This document shows positions 1-7,743 of a stretch of DNA of 64,000 nt, piece by piece. Within the stretch, counting starts at the first letter, position 1. The number at the start of each line of letters is the position of its first letter. This DNA is from JANLVJ01 sp031363945 (lineage in GTDB: Bacteria; Bacteroidota; Bacteroidia; Sphingobacteriales; Sphingobacteriaceae). The position numbers and the translations under genes were made by a program. The notes beneath the pieces were generated by a model, which was not told where the DNA came from, made no database searches, and saw only the letters and a program-made list of their open reading frames with translations. Location: NCBI GenBank assembly GCA_031363945.1, contig JANLVJ010000024.1, forward strand, positions 18,956 through 82,955, read 5' to 3'.

Positions 1-276
1 GCGAATTTCAATACGTAGAGTTTATAATTAAAAAAGAAAATTATAACGAGTGATGCTATTATTTCTAAAAAAGAAGAATAGCTGGCACCCCTACCAGCTA
101 TCCAAACAATACCCTGTTACGGGCTTCAATTCTACCTATGAAGTTTGTAATATATAAAAAATAATTATGAAGTAAAGTTTATATTAAAATTTTTACGAAG
201 CAATAAATTTTGGCCTGTCCTTACTAGGAAATGAGAATGCTTGTATATTTGATTCAAGACTCACTTTTTAAATCAT
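1..276. other. Intergenic region upstream of citrate synthase
   Basis: No coding region is supported here. The stretch is AT-rich. It contains a 7-bp inverted repeat (79-85 with 94-100, TAGCTGG/CCAGCTA) that is followed by a T-rich run only when read on the minus strand, so its role is unclear. A Bacteroidota-like -7 box for the citrate synthase gene lies at 244-251. Any gene to the left ends before the window. Confidence 0.5.
244..251 (+). promoter_or_regulatory. Putative -7 box for citrate synthase
   Basis: TATATTTG matches the Bacteroidota -7 consensus TAnnTTTG and lies 25 bases before the ATG, which would give a leader of roughly 15-20 bases. No clear -33 TTG was found at the usual spacing, so this rests on one element only. 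Confidence 0.4.
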
Positions 277-1557
277 ATGTCTGAAACAATAGAAATTAAG
301 CTTGATAATCAAGTAATAAAACTACCCACGTTTACGGGAACTGAAAACGAACACGCCATAGATATTTCAAAACTGAGAGAGGAAACAGGCTATATCACGC
401 TTGACTCAGGATACAAAAATACAGGGGCAACGAAAAGTGCGATAACATATCTTGATGGTGAAAATGGTGTTCTCAGGTACAGGGGTTATCCGATAGAGCA
501 ATTAGCAGAAAAATCTTCTTTTGTAGAAGTGTCATATCTGTTGATTTACGGCACATTACCAACACCAGAGGAGTTAACAATATTCAAAACAAAAATCTCC
601 CGTCATACCCTTATTCATGAGGATATGAAAAAATTCTTTGATGGGTTTCCGTCAAAGTCTCACCCGATGTGTCAGTTAGGCACCCTGGTTTTTACTATGT
701 CTTCCTTTTATCCGGAATCACTTGACCGGTATGCAAATCCTGAAGCACAGAATGAAACCATTATACAGCTTTTGGCAAAAATGCCAACCATCGTATCCTG
801 GATTTATAAGAAGTCACTAGGTCATCCTGTTATTTATCCTGAGAATAAACTTGATTACGTTTCAAACTTCCTGAACATGATATTTGGTCAGGTTACAGAA
901 GATATACTGATTGACCCTGTCGTCGTACAGGCTATGAACGTATTGTTCATTCTTCACGCTGATCATGAGCAAAATTGTTCTACTTCAACAGTACGAATTG
1001 TAGGTTCATCAGAATGCAACCTGTTTGCATCTATTTCTGCTGGTATCTCTGCCTTATGGGGCCCATTACACGGTGGTGCTAATCAGGAAGTAGTAGAAAT
1101 GCTTGAGCAGATCAAAGAAGATGGTGGTGATGTTGACAAGTGGGTAGCCAAGGCTAAAGACAAAAATGATCCATTCAAATTGATGGGTTTTGGTCACCGG
1201 GTTTATAAAAACTTTGATCCACGGGCAAAAATTATCAAGGTCGCCTGTGATAATATTTTAGACAAGCTTGGTATCTCTGATCCAGTGCTTGATATCGCTA
1301 AAAAATTAGAGGAGGTAGCTTTAAAAGACCAGTACTTCATAGATCGTAAGTTGTATCCAAATGTTGATTTTTATTCGGGTATTATTTACCGGGCGCTGGG
1401 CTTCCCTTCTGATATGTTTACTGTATTATTCGCGCTTGGTCGTTTACCAGGGTGGATAGCACAGTGGAAAGAAATGAAAGAGAATAAAGAGCCTATTGGT
1501 CGCCCAAGACAAGTCTATGTAGGTGAGACCAAGAGAGATTATCCTGGAAATAAATAA
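277..1557 (+). CDS. gltA: Citrate synthase
   Basis: This enzyme condenses acetyl-CoA with oxaloacetate to citrate, the entry step of the TCA cycle, in the cytoplasm. The 426-residue length is normal for the bacterial hexameric (type II) family. The family signatures are intact: the histidine-containing GPLHGGANQEVVEML segment near residue 265 and GFGHRVYKNFDPRA near residue 306, with the catalytic aspartate region (NVDFYSG) near residue 365. The ATG sits just downstream of a -7-like box. The gene stands alone and is followed by a hairpin at 1597-1623. Assignment is secure. Confidence 0.97.
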   Translation: MSETIEIKLDNQVIKLPTFTGTENEHAIDISKLREETGYITLDSGYKNTGATKSAITYLDGENGVLRYRGYPIEQLAEKSSFVEVSYLLIYGTLPTPEELTIFKTKISRHTLIHEDMKKFFDGFPSKSHPMCQLGTLVFTMSSFYPESLDRYANPEAQNETIIQLLAKMPTIVSWIYKKSLGHPVIYPENKLDYVSNFLNMIFGQVTEDILIDPVVVQAMNVLFILHADHEQNCSTSTVRIVGSSECNLFASISAGISALWGPLHGGANQEVVEMLEQIKEDGGDVDKWVAKAKDKNDPFKLMGFGHRVYKNFDPRAKIIKVACDNILDKLGISDPVLDIAKKLEEVALKDQYFIDRKLYPNVDFYSGIIYRALGFPSDMFTVLFALGRLPGWIAQWKEMKENKEPIGRPRQVYVGETKRDYPGNK

Positions 1558-1596
1558 CGATTACCCAAGAAATCGGTTCTTATCGAAAACACACAG

Positions 1597-1623
1597 AGAG
1601 CCAGAAATAATACTTCTGGCTCT
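1597..1623 (+). terminator. Hairpin after citrate synthase
   Basis: A perfect 10-bp stem (AGAGCCAGAA with TTCTGGCTCT) with a 7-base loop begins 39 bases after the citrate synthase stop codon. The following bases are not a strong T run, so it may terminate weakly or act as a 3'-end stabiliser. Confidence 0.55.
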
Positions 1624-1656
1624 TGACGTATCTACACTATTAGTTGTATTAACAGG

Positions 1657-1782
1657 TAGTTTCCTGAGCTGTTAGTTTCCTGAGCTGTTAGTTTCCTGAG
1701 CTGTTAATTCCTGAGCTGTTAGTTTCCTGAGCTGTTAGTTTCCTGAGCTGTTAATTCCTGAGCTGTTAGTTTCCTGAGCTGT
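1657..1782. repeat. Short tandem repeat block, eight copies of a 15/16-bp unit
   Basis: Eight copies of a unit ending in CCTGAGCT lie head to tail between citrate synthase and the Crp/Fnr gene. The core begins at 1663, 1679, 1695, 1710, 1726, 1742, 1757 and 1773, so spacings run 16, 16, 15, 16, 16, 15, 16. That is a higher-order period of about 47 bp made of two long units (GTTAGTTTCCTGAGCT) and one shortened unit (GTTAATTCCTGAGCT). No open frame covers it. The near-identity of the copies suggests recent slippage or duplication; function is unknown. Confidence 0.95.
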
Positions 1783-1831
1783 ATGAAAATTTAAAAAAAT
1801 CATACTAGATTTAATTACAATACTACCAAAC

Positions 1832-2410
1832 ATGATAGTTCAGGAAAATAAGTTAACTGAAAACCTGTCAATTTTTAATGAACTTGAAATAGCGGAGCTA
1901 CTTACCCATTTTGAACGAAAAAAAATAAAAAAGAAAACCTGTTTGTTATCCGCAGGTAAAACAGCCAGAGAAGTATACATACTTATTACAGGGTGTATCC
2001 GCCTATTCTATGTAAAAGATGGAAAAGATATTTCTGCCTATTTTTTTACTGAAAATAATTTCGCAGGCGCTTATGACAGTTTTATTTCACAAAAACCAAG
2101 CAGGCATTCAATTGAAACATTAGAAGATTGCGAAATTCTTTCTATTTCCCATAAAACCTTCCTGGAATTATTTGACAAATTCCCGAAAATGAATGAATTC
2201 ATGCGTAGGGTTCTCGAAGAGCGCTTTGTTTCATTGCACGATCTCTTTACGTCACAAATTTTAGATAGCACTGAGCAGCGTTATTTAAAGCTTAAAAAAG
2301 AGCGACCCGACTTAATCAATAGAATTCCTCAACACCAGCTTGCAACTTTTTTAGGTATGACACCTGTTTCATTAAGCCGGATAAAGAACAGGATACTGAA
2401 AAAAAAATGA
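1832..2410 (+). CDS. Crp/Fnr-family transcriptional regulator
   Basis: This is a 192-residue cytoplasmic regulator. The N-terminal half (about residues 15-125) is a cyclic-nucleotide-binding-type beta roll, including YILITGCIRLFYVKDGKDI. The C-terminal part carries a winged helix-turn-helix with recognition region HQLATFLGMTPVSLSRIKNR. Length and layout match the many short Crp-like proteins of Bacteroidota, whose ligands are mostly unknown. It lies 49 bases downstream of the tandem repeats and 84 bases before a secreted metallo-hydrolase gene on the same strand, so it may regulate that gene. No cysteine cluster typical of Fnr oxygen sensing is visible. Confidence 0.85.
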   Translation: MIVQENKLTENLSIFNELEIAELLTHFERKKIKKKTCLLSAGKTAREVYILITGCIRLFYVKDGKDISAYFFTENNFAGAYDSFISQKPSRHSIETLEDCEILSISHKTFLELFDKFPKMNEFMRRVLEERFVSLHDLFTSQILDSTEQRYLKLKKERPDLINRIPQHQLATFLGMTPVSLSRIKNRILKKK

Positions 2411-2494
2411 ACAGATATCTTATCTTTTGTTATCGTTTTAGCGCATCCTGACTTAATATTTTTGATCATTAGATTCACCGTAAAAAGATCAAAA

Positions 2495-3544
2495 ATGGAA
2501 CGTAAAAGATTTCTTAATAGCGCTGGAATGCTGGCTGCATACGCAGTATTCAGCTATACTGAATTTAATCATAAGTTTTTCACCCGATTATTTCCCCCGG
2601 GTAATAAAAAAAAAATTGTTAATCTATCTGGAACGCACCTACCGTTTCTTTCAAATTCTTCCCAAGCTATTTTTCCAACATATCTTAACAGAACAATAAC
2701 TGTTAAATTGAAGGGCCATGATGTTAAAGTCCATGCCCTATGCACAGGTACTGTTGCAGTGAAAAAGAATTTCTTCACGAAACATGGAATAGGTGAATTT
2801 GCCAAAATTAATATCCTGCTTGATCAATATTACACCGACTATTTACCAATCTGGGTCTGGGTAATTGAACACCCTGATGGTTTAATCGTGATAGATACAG
2901 GTGAAAGTACAAGCATCATGGATATTGATAAATATCTTAAAAATGAAAGTGCATTTCTGAGATATCAGCTCAGACATGCCTGTAAATTTCATGTTTATCA
3001 AAGAGATGAACTGAATTACCAGCTAAATAAAATCAGCCTGAAGGTTGAAGACGTTAATCTGGTTATACTTACTCATTTGCATCTGGATCATACAGATGGG
3101 CTAAAGTTCTTTAAAAATAAGGAAGTCATTATTGGCGATTATGAATGCAATCATCCAACGAATAACATGCCTTCTACTATGCCAGTCTGGTTTAAGCCCA
3201 ATAAGGTAAACTACCGGAATAATAGAATAGCCGTATTTGACCAGGCATACTCAATTACTGAAAGTGAAGATTTATTGTATATTGCTACACCGGGTCATAC
3301 TCATGGTCATAGCTCAGTAGTCTTAAAAACAGATCATTTTGATATTATTTTCGCCGGTGATACATCTTATAATCAGGCGCAGGTTATTACAGGCGAGCTT
3401 GCAGGTGTAAATGCAGATTATGAGAAATCAACCCAGACCTATCAGAAAATACTGCAATATGCTTCATTGAATAAGACTATTTACCTGCCTTCTCACGATA
3501 TACGCTCAGGTGAACGGCTCTTTAATAAAGAGTTTCTGGTCTGA
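2495..3544 (+). CDS. Exported metallo-beta-lactamase-fold hydrolase, AHL-lactonase-like
   Basis: This is a probable zinc hydrolase of the metallo-beta-lactamase fold. The metal motif HLHLDH is at about residues 194-199, followed by PGHTHGHS near 266-273, GD near 289 and a late LPSHD histidine. The segment before the metal site (PIWVWVIEHPDGLIVIDTGES) resembles N-acyl-homoserine lactonases such as AiiA/AttM. I chose the ATG at 2495 rather than an upstream TTG at 2462 because it gives an N-terminus MERKRFLNSAG plus a hydrophobic stretch, a Tat-like or lipid-free export signal. The substrate is not proven; other lactones or esters are possible. It follows a Crp/Fnr gene and converges on nupC with a 7-base gap. 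Confidence 0.75.
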   Translation: MERKRFLNSAGMLAAYAVFSYTEFNHKFFTRLFPPGNKKKIVNLSGTHLPFLSNSSQAIFPTYLNRTITVKLKGHDVKVHALCTGTVAVKKNFFTKHGIGEFAKINILLDQYYTDYLPIWVWVIEHPDGLIVIDTGESTSIMDIDKYLKNESAFLRYQLRHACKFHVYQRDELNYQLNKISLKVEDVNLVILTHLHLDHTDGLKFFKNKEVIIGDYECNHPTNNMPSTMPVWFKPNKVNYRNNRIAVFDQAYSITESEDLLYIATPGHTHGHSSVVLKTDHFDIIFAGDTSYNQAQVITGELAGVNADYEKSTQTYQKILQYASLNKTIYLPSHDIRSGERLFNKEFLV

Positions 3545-3551
3545 ATGATAA

Positions 3552-4826
3552 TTACATCAGTATACCTGCAATCGTTGCAGATAGATAAGATGCCAGTGTA
3601 CCACAGATTAATGCCTTAAAGCCCAGACTGGCCAGATCAGACCTGCGCTCTGGAGCCAGCTCGCCTATGCCGCCGACCTGTATGGCTATTGATGCAAAAT
3701 TAGCAAAGCCGCAAAGAGCAAAGCTTGTGATGATTAATGTTTTTGGATCAAGTGTCTGCTTGATTGTACGTAGATCAAGGTAGGCCACAAATTCATTGAT
3801 CACCATTTTGGTGCCCATTAAAGAACCGGCTACCCTGATATCTTTTGCCGGTACACCCATTGACCAGGCAAAAACAGAAAATAAACTACCTAATAATTGC
3901 TTAAAGTTCAACGTATTGATATCAATACCTATGAAATTTAATGACAGACCTAAATATGATCCGCCCTTGCCAATCAAGCCCAGAAGGTAATCTAACAAGC
4001 TGATCAGGGCAATAAAGCCTATCAGCATAGCAACCACGTTAAGAGCGACTTTCAATCCGGTTGATGCACCATTAGCAATAGCATCAAGCAGGTTGCGGTG
4101 TTCTTTCTTTATTTCCAATTTCATATATCCCTTAGTTTCTGAAGGGTACATCTCAGGAAAAACAATTTTAGAAATAACAAGAGCACCCGGTGCGGCCATC
4201 AGACTTGCAGCAAGCAGGTAATTGGCTGGTACTCCAAGTGAAATATATACAGCCATTACTCCCCCGGCAATACAGGCCATACTTCCTGTCATAGAAGCAA
4301 GTAGTTCAGATTTTGTCATCCCCTTTATGTAAGGCTTAATCAGTATCTGCGCCTCAACCTGACCTACGAAAACACTTGCTATATTTGAGAGTGCTTCAGA
4401 GCCACTTACGTTCATCAGTTTGTACATGATACGCGCCATGAATGAGATCAGTCGCTGTATTATTCCTAATTGATAAGCAATACTAACTAAGACAGAAACA
4501 AAAATGATGGTTGGTATGATAGTAAAGAAAAAAATCACCGATGCAGAAGGCCCAAAAATCTTGCTCGTCAGGGCAGAATTAACCAGAGGGCCGAAAACAA
4601 AATCTCCTCCTTTACCTGCAAATGATAAGATTCGCGTGATACCATCGCCTAGAATTTTAAACAACGTTCTTCCTGGCGGAAACTTTAAAATAATAACAGC
4701 AAGTAATATCTGTATACCTAGTCCGGTAGAGACCAAGCGGTAATTAATATGTTTTCTGTTATTTGAAAGTGCAAAAGCTATTGCTAAGATCAGAGCAATT
4801 CCAATTAGTCCTGTAAATCTTCCCAT
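3552..4826 (-). CDS. nupC: NupC-family concentrative nucleoside transporter
   Basis: This 424-residue inner-membrane protein belongs to the CNT family, which imports nucleosides using a sodium or proton gradient. It has repeated hydrophobic helices, an N-terminal Nucleos_tra2_N-type region, a gate domain and a C-terminal domain. Conserved blocks include FVFGPLVNSALTSKIFG, GQVEAQILIKPYI, and the C-terminal ITSFALCGFANFASIAIQVGG. It is the last gene of a minus-strand run etfB-etfA-BFN-nupC, 20 bases after the BFN gene. Ion and nucleoside specificity cannot be read from the sequence. Confidence 0.92.
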   Translation of the reverse strand: MGRFTGLIGIALILAIAFALSNNRKHINYRLVSTGLGIQILLAVIILKFPPGRTLFKILGDGITRILSFAGKGGDFVFGPLVNSALTSKIFGPSASVIFFFTIIPTIIFVSVLVSIAYQLGIIQRLISFMARIMYKLMNVSGSEALSNIASVFVGQVEAQILIKPYIKGMTKSELLASMTGSMACIAGGVMAVYISLGVPANYLLAASLMAAPGALVISKIVFPEMYPSETKGYMKLEIKKEHRNLLDAIANGASTGLKVALNVVAMLIGFIALISLLDYLLGLIGKGGSYLGLSLNFIGIDINTLNFKQLLGSLFSVFAWSMGVPAKDIRVAGSLMGTKMVINEFVAYLDLRTIKQTLDPKTLIITSFALCGFANFASIAIQVGGIGELAPERRSDLASLGFKALICGTLASYLSATIAGILM

Positions 4827-4846
4827 TTATGTTTTTCTCTGTAGTA

Positions 4847-5449
4847 TCAGGACGTTTTTCGTTTTGATAATTCGTCTCTAAGAAGGGCAGCCTTCTCATA
4901 GAGTTCATCATCAAGTGCAGTTTTTAGCTGCTCACGTAACTGATCTTCAGTAAGATTATTATAACTCGTAGCCTTAGATGGGTTTTTATCGAGGCTTTCA
5001 GTATTTTCAAGGAAAACAAAATCATTTCCTTCAATTAGGATTCCTGCTTTCCCAAGTATAAATTCATATGTATAGATCGGACAATTATATCTGACGGCTA
5101 TGGCAATAGCATCAGAAGTTCTGGCATCGATTTCAGCTGTCTTTTTACCGTCACTACAAATGATTTTTCCGTAGAAAATTCCTTCGACCAAGTTGTAAAT
5201 AATTACTTCCTGTACGACAATATTAAAATATGACGTTAGCGATTTAAAAAGATCATGCGTAAGAGGTCTGCTGGGAGTCATTTTTTCGATCTCAATGGCA
5301 ATAGCCTGGGCCTCGAAACCTCCGATAATAATCGGCAGTCTTCTTCGCCCGTTAACCTCCCCAAGAACCAGTGCATAGGCACCAGATTGAGTCTGACTAT
5401 ATGACAAGCCTACTATATCCAATTTAATTTTCTTCATCTCTGCATCCAA
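4847..5449 (-). CDS. BFN (DUF151) bifunctional-nuclease-family protein with UVR motif
   Basis: This is a 200-residue cytoplasmic protein. Residues about 5-130 form the BFN/DUF151 domain (RRRLPIIIGGFEAQAIAIEI, then SDAIAIAVRYNCPIY). A C-terminal UVR motif of the UvrB/UvrC-interacting type follows (LYEKAALLRDELSKRK near 184-199). Family members have been described as nucleases, but the cellular role is poorly known. Translation could start at the first ATG or at the internal ATG giving MKKIKLDIVGLSY four codons later; the latter matches family N-termini better. It sits between etfA and nupC on the same strand, an arrangement often seen in related genomes. Confidence 0.88.
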   Translation of the reverse strand: MDAEMKKIKLDIVGLSYSQTQSGAYALVLGEVNGRRRLPIIIGGFEAQAIAIEIEKMTPSRPLTHDLFKSLTSYFNIVVQEVIIYNLVEGIFYGKIICSDGKKTAEIDARTSDAIAIAVRYNCPIYTYEFILGKAGILIEGNDFVFLENTESLDKNPSKATSYNNLTEDQLREQLKTALDDELYEKAALLRDELSKRKTS

Positions 5450-5483
5450 CCCTGATTATCAGGCCATTCATTTGTTAAATTAA

Positions 5484-6452
5484 TTATCTGTTGGCTTTGA
5501 CAGCTTCAATTAACTTTGGAATCACGTCAAACGCATCCCCAACGATGCCATAATCTGCCACTTTAAAGAAAGGTGCTTCAGGGTCTGTATTAATTACGAC
5601 AATAACTTTCGATGAACTTACTCCGGCAATATGTTGAATAGCTCCCGATATTCCAATGGCAATATATAAATTGGGACTGATTGTTATACCTGTCTGCCCA
5701 ACATGTTCAGAATGAGGTCTCCAACCGGCATCTGAAACTGGCTTCGAGCAAGCTGTTGCTGCTCCAAGTAATTCTGCCAGCTCTTCTACCATTTTCCAGT
5801 TTTCGGGTCCTTTTAAGCCCCTTCCAGCAGAAACAACACGTTCTGCATCAGGCAAAGAAATTTTGTCAGTGTTTCTGACAATTTCCTTTATCAAGGTTCC
5901 TAAATCAGTTGAACCAAGGGTTGCTGAGAAAGGAACAATATTGCCGCTTGTTTTTTGTTCTGTAACCCCAAACGAATTCGGGCTGATAGTTATTACTTTT
6001 TTCAGCTGAGTCAATTCTTCAAATGAAAAAGCTTTACCTGAAAATGCAGTCGTTTTTATGCAAAACTTGCCGTCTGATAAATCAGGTAGATCAACAATCC
6101 CATTTCCAAATGATGCACCCAGTTTTACAGCTATCCTCGGTGCCAAACCTTTGGCGCTGAATGTATTTGAAAGGCAAACTACATCAGACTGTTCACTTGT
6201 AGCTGCTTCAGCTACAATTGAAGCATACGCCTGGTTGACAAAACCTTTTACTGAATCTGGAGAAGCATGTAATATTTTTTGAGCCCCGTAATCTGCTAAT
6301 TTCAGGAGTTCCGAATTTTCTATTGCACCTATTGCCAGTGCTGAAAGAGAAGTTCCCATTTTAGCGGCCAGTGCCGAAGCATATGAAACGACTTCAAATG
6401 CTGACTTCTTAAATTTACCTTCTGTATGTTCAACGTATACTAAAATCGCCAT
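5484..6452 (-). CDS. etfA: Electron transfer flavoprotein alpha subunit
   Basis: This FAD-binding large subunit of ETF accepts electrons from acyl-CoA dehydrogenases and passes them to ETF:quinone oxidoreductase. At 322 residues it is a normal length. The C-terminal FAD domain is intact: VSAGRGLKGPENW, GATACSKPVSDAGWRPHSE, VGQTGITISPNLYIAIGISG and VIVVINTDPEAPFFKVADYG. The N-terminal domain is the diverged HUP-like half. It follows etfB with a 15-base gap, so the two subunits are co-transcribed. A dehydrogenase that could donate electrons is encoded at 30400-31581. Confidence 0.96.
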   Translation of the reverse strand: MAILVYVEHTEGKFKKSAFEVVSYASALAAKMGTSLSALAIGAIENSELLKLADYGAQKILHASPDSVKGFVNQAYASIVAEAATSEQSDVVCLSNTFSAKGLAPRIAVKLGASFGNGIVDLPDLSDGKFCIKTTAFSGKAFSFEELTQLKKVITISPNSFGVTEQKTSGNIVPFSATLGSTDLGTLIKEIVRNTDKISLPDAERVVSAGRGLKGPENWKMVEELAELLGAATACSKPVSDAGWRPHSEHVGQTGITISPNLYIAIGISGAIQHIAGVSSSKVIVVINTDPEAPFFKVADYGIVGDAFDVIPKLIEAVKANR

Positions 6453-6467
6453 TTGCTATTTTATAAA

Positions 6468-7205
6468 CTAGATAACTTTTGCCTGAGAATGTAATAATTC
6501 AATCAATTTTTCTGCATCGACTGCTTCAACCAGCTTAACTTTACCTCGCTGGGCAGGTGCTTCATAACGAAGAACATGCGTAAAATCCGGGCCTTCAATT
6601 GGTTCAATCACCAGTAATGGTTTTGACCTTGCTGACATGATACCCCTCATATTAGGAATTTTAGGCTCCGAAATTCCTTCACTGCAACTTATGGCCAAAG
6701 GCAGATTTGCCTGAATTATTTCAATTCCACCTTCAATTTCACGATCAAGAGTAGCAATACTGCCTTCAAGGGCTAATTTTTTTGCTATTGATACTGAAGG
6801 TATTCCCAGTAGCTCAGCCACCATTGAGCAAACCTGGGCACCATTATAGTCAATTGATTCTCTACCAAAAAACAAAATATCATACTTTTTATCTTTCGCG
6901 TAGGCCGCAATCTGACTTGCTACAAAGAATGCGTCTTTGGGTTTGCTATTGATCCTCACTGCATCATCAGCCCCAAGAGCAAGCGCTTTACGGATAGTAG
7001 GCTCAGCACTGATCTCTCCTACATGCAATACGGTAATCGTTGCTTTACCACCTTCGGCAAGTTCAAGAGCTCGGGCAATTCCTAGTTCATCGTACGGATT
7101 CAAAATATACTGTACACCAGCTGAATTGAATAATGTATTATTATCTGTGAATGTGATTTTACTTGTTGTATCGGGTACATTGCTTATGCAGACCAGAAAT
7201 TTCAT
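6468..7205 (-). CDS. etfB: Electron transfer flavoprotein beta subunit
   Basis: This is the AMP-binding small subunit of the ETF heterodimer, 245 residues. Recognisable blocks include KFLVCISNVPDTTSKI at the N-terminus, ILNPYDELGIARALEL, DILFFGRESIDYNGAQV and the LPLAISCSEGISEPKIPNMRG region corresponding to the ETF-beta signature. It is the first gene of the minus-strand operon etfB-etfA-BFN-nupC. A good Bacteroidota -7 box lies about 85 bases upstream. Confidence 0.96.
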   Translation of the reverse strand: MKFLVCISNVPDTTSKITFTDNNTLFNSAGVQYILNPYDELGIARALELAEGGKATITVLHVGEISAEPTIRKALALGADDAVRINSKPKDAFFVASQIAAYAKDKKYDILFFGRESIDYNGAQVCSMVAELLGIPSVSIAKKLALEGSIATLDREIEGGIEIIQANLPLAISCSEGISEPKIPNMRGIMSARSKPLLVIEPIEGPDFTHVLRYEAPAQRGKVKLVEAVDAEKLIELLHSQAKVI

Positions 7206-7289
7206 AAGTTTGAAATATTAATGTTCTAATTCTGAGAGATTTCGTCATTGATGGCGAATTCTGTAAAAATTCATATGTTGAACCTGTTC

Positions 7290-7297
7290 CAAAGGTA
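7290..7297 (-). promoter_or_regulatory. Putative -7 box for the etfBA operon
   Basis: Read on the minus strand this is TACCTTTG, a full match to TAnnTTTG, about 85 bases upstream of the etfB ATG. A TTT trinucleotide occupies the -33 position at 19-base spacing, two of three matches to TTG. Confidence 0.5.
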
Positions 7298-7319
7298 TGC
7301 AAATTGACAGTAATATAAA

Positions 7320-7649
7320 ATGAAGGAAAGCCGCCTTGAAATACTTTTAACCTCCTTGATTCCCGGGAAACCTGATACTTTTATTTTATATGCACTAGCC
7401 CTTGAATACCGAAGTATGAACAGGTCTGATCTTGCACTTGAATATTTTAAAAAAGTCCTTGAAGCTGATCAAAACTACCTTGCTGTATATTATCAGCTTG
7501 GTGCACTTTATCAGCGTATCGGTGAGAAAAACCTGGCAGAAGAAACTTACCTAAAAGGTATTAGCCTTGCTGCTAGCCTTGGTAAAGACCATACCCTCAG
7601 TGAGTTAAAACAGGCATACAGGCAGTTTCTTGATGAAGATGAATTTTAG
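7320..7649 (+). CDS. Small TPR-repeat protein
   Basis: This 109-residue protein has no signal peptide. It contains about two and a half tetratricopeptide repeats: one around residues 17-50 (ALALEYRSMNRSDLALEYFKKVLEAD) and one around 51-85 (YLAVYYQLGALYQRIGEKNLAEETYLKG). Such repeats form helical pairs for protein-protein contact. The partner is unknown. The gene is divergent from etfB and upstream of chrA. It is conserved-looking but functionally unassigned. Confidence 0.8.
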   Translation: MKESRLEILLTSLIPGKPDTFILYALALEYRSMNRSDLALEYFKKVLEADQNYLAVYYQLGALYQRIGEKNLAEETYLKGISLAASLGKDHTLSELKQAYRQFLDEDEF

Positions 7650-7743
7650 CATCAATTGGATTTTTTTTGGTACCCTTACTGACATGAATACATAATTGCC
7701 AAATGACTGCTGGATTCACACCCTTTAAAAATTTCTGCTGGCT

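Noticed and set aside
79..100. Hairpin TAGCTGG/CCAGCTA as a terminator of an upstream plus-strand gene
   Set aside because: There is no T run on the plus strand, and no minus-strand gene ends here; orientation does not fit.
1657..1782. Tandem repeats as a CRISPR array
   Set aside because: Units are 15-16 bp with no unique spacers and no cas genes nearby.
2495..3544. Metallo-hydrolase as an antibiotic-resistance beta-lactamase
   Set aside because: The HLHLDH motif and leader fit the lactonase branch; class B beta-lactamase residues beyond the shared fold are not seen.
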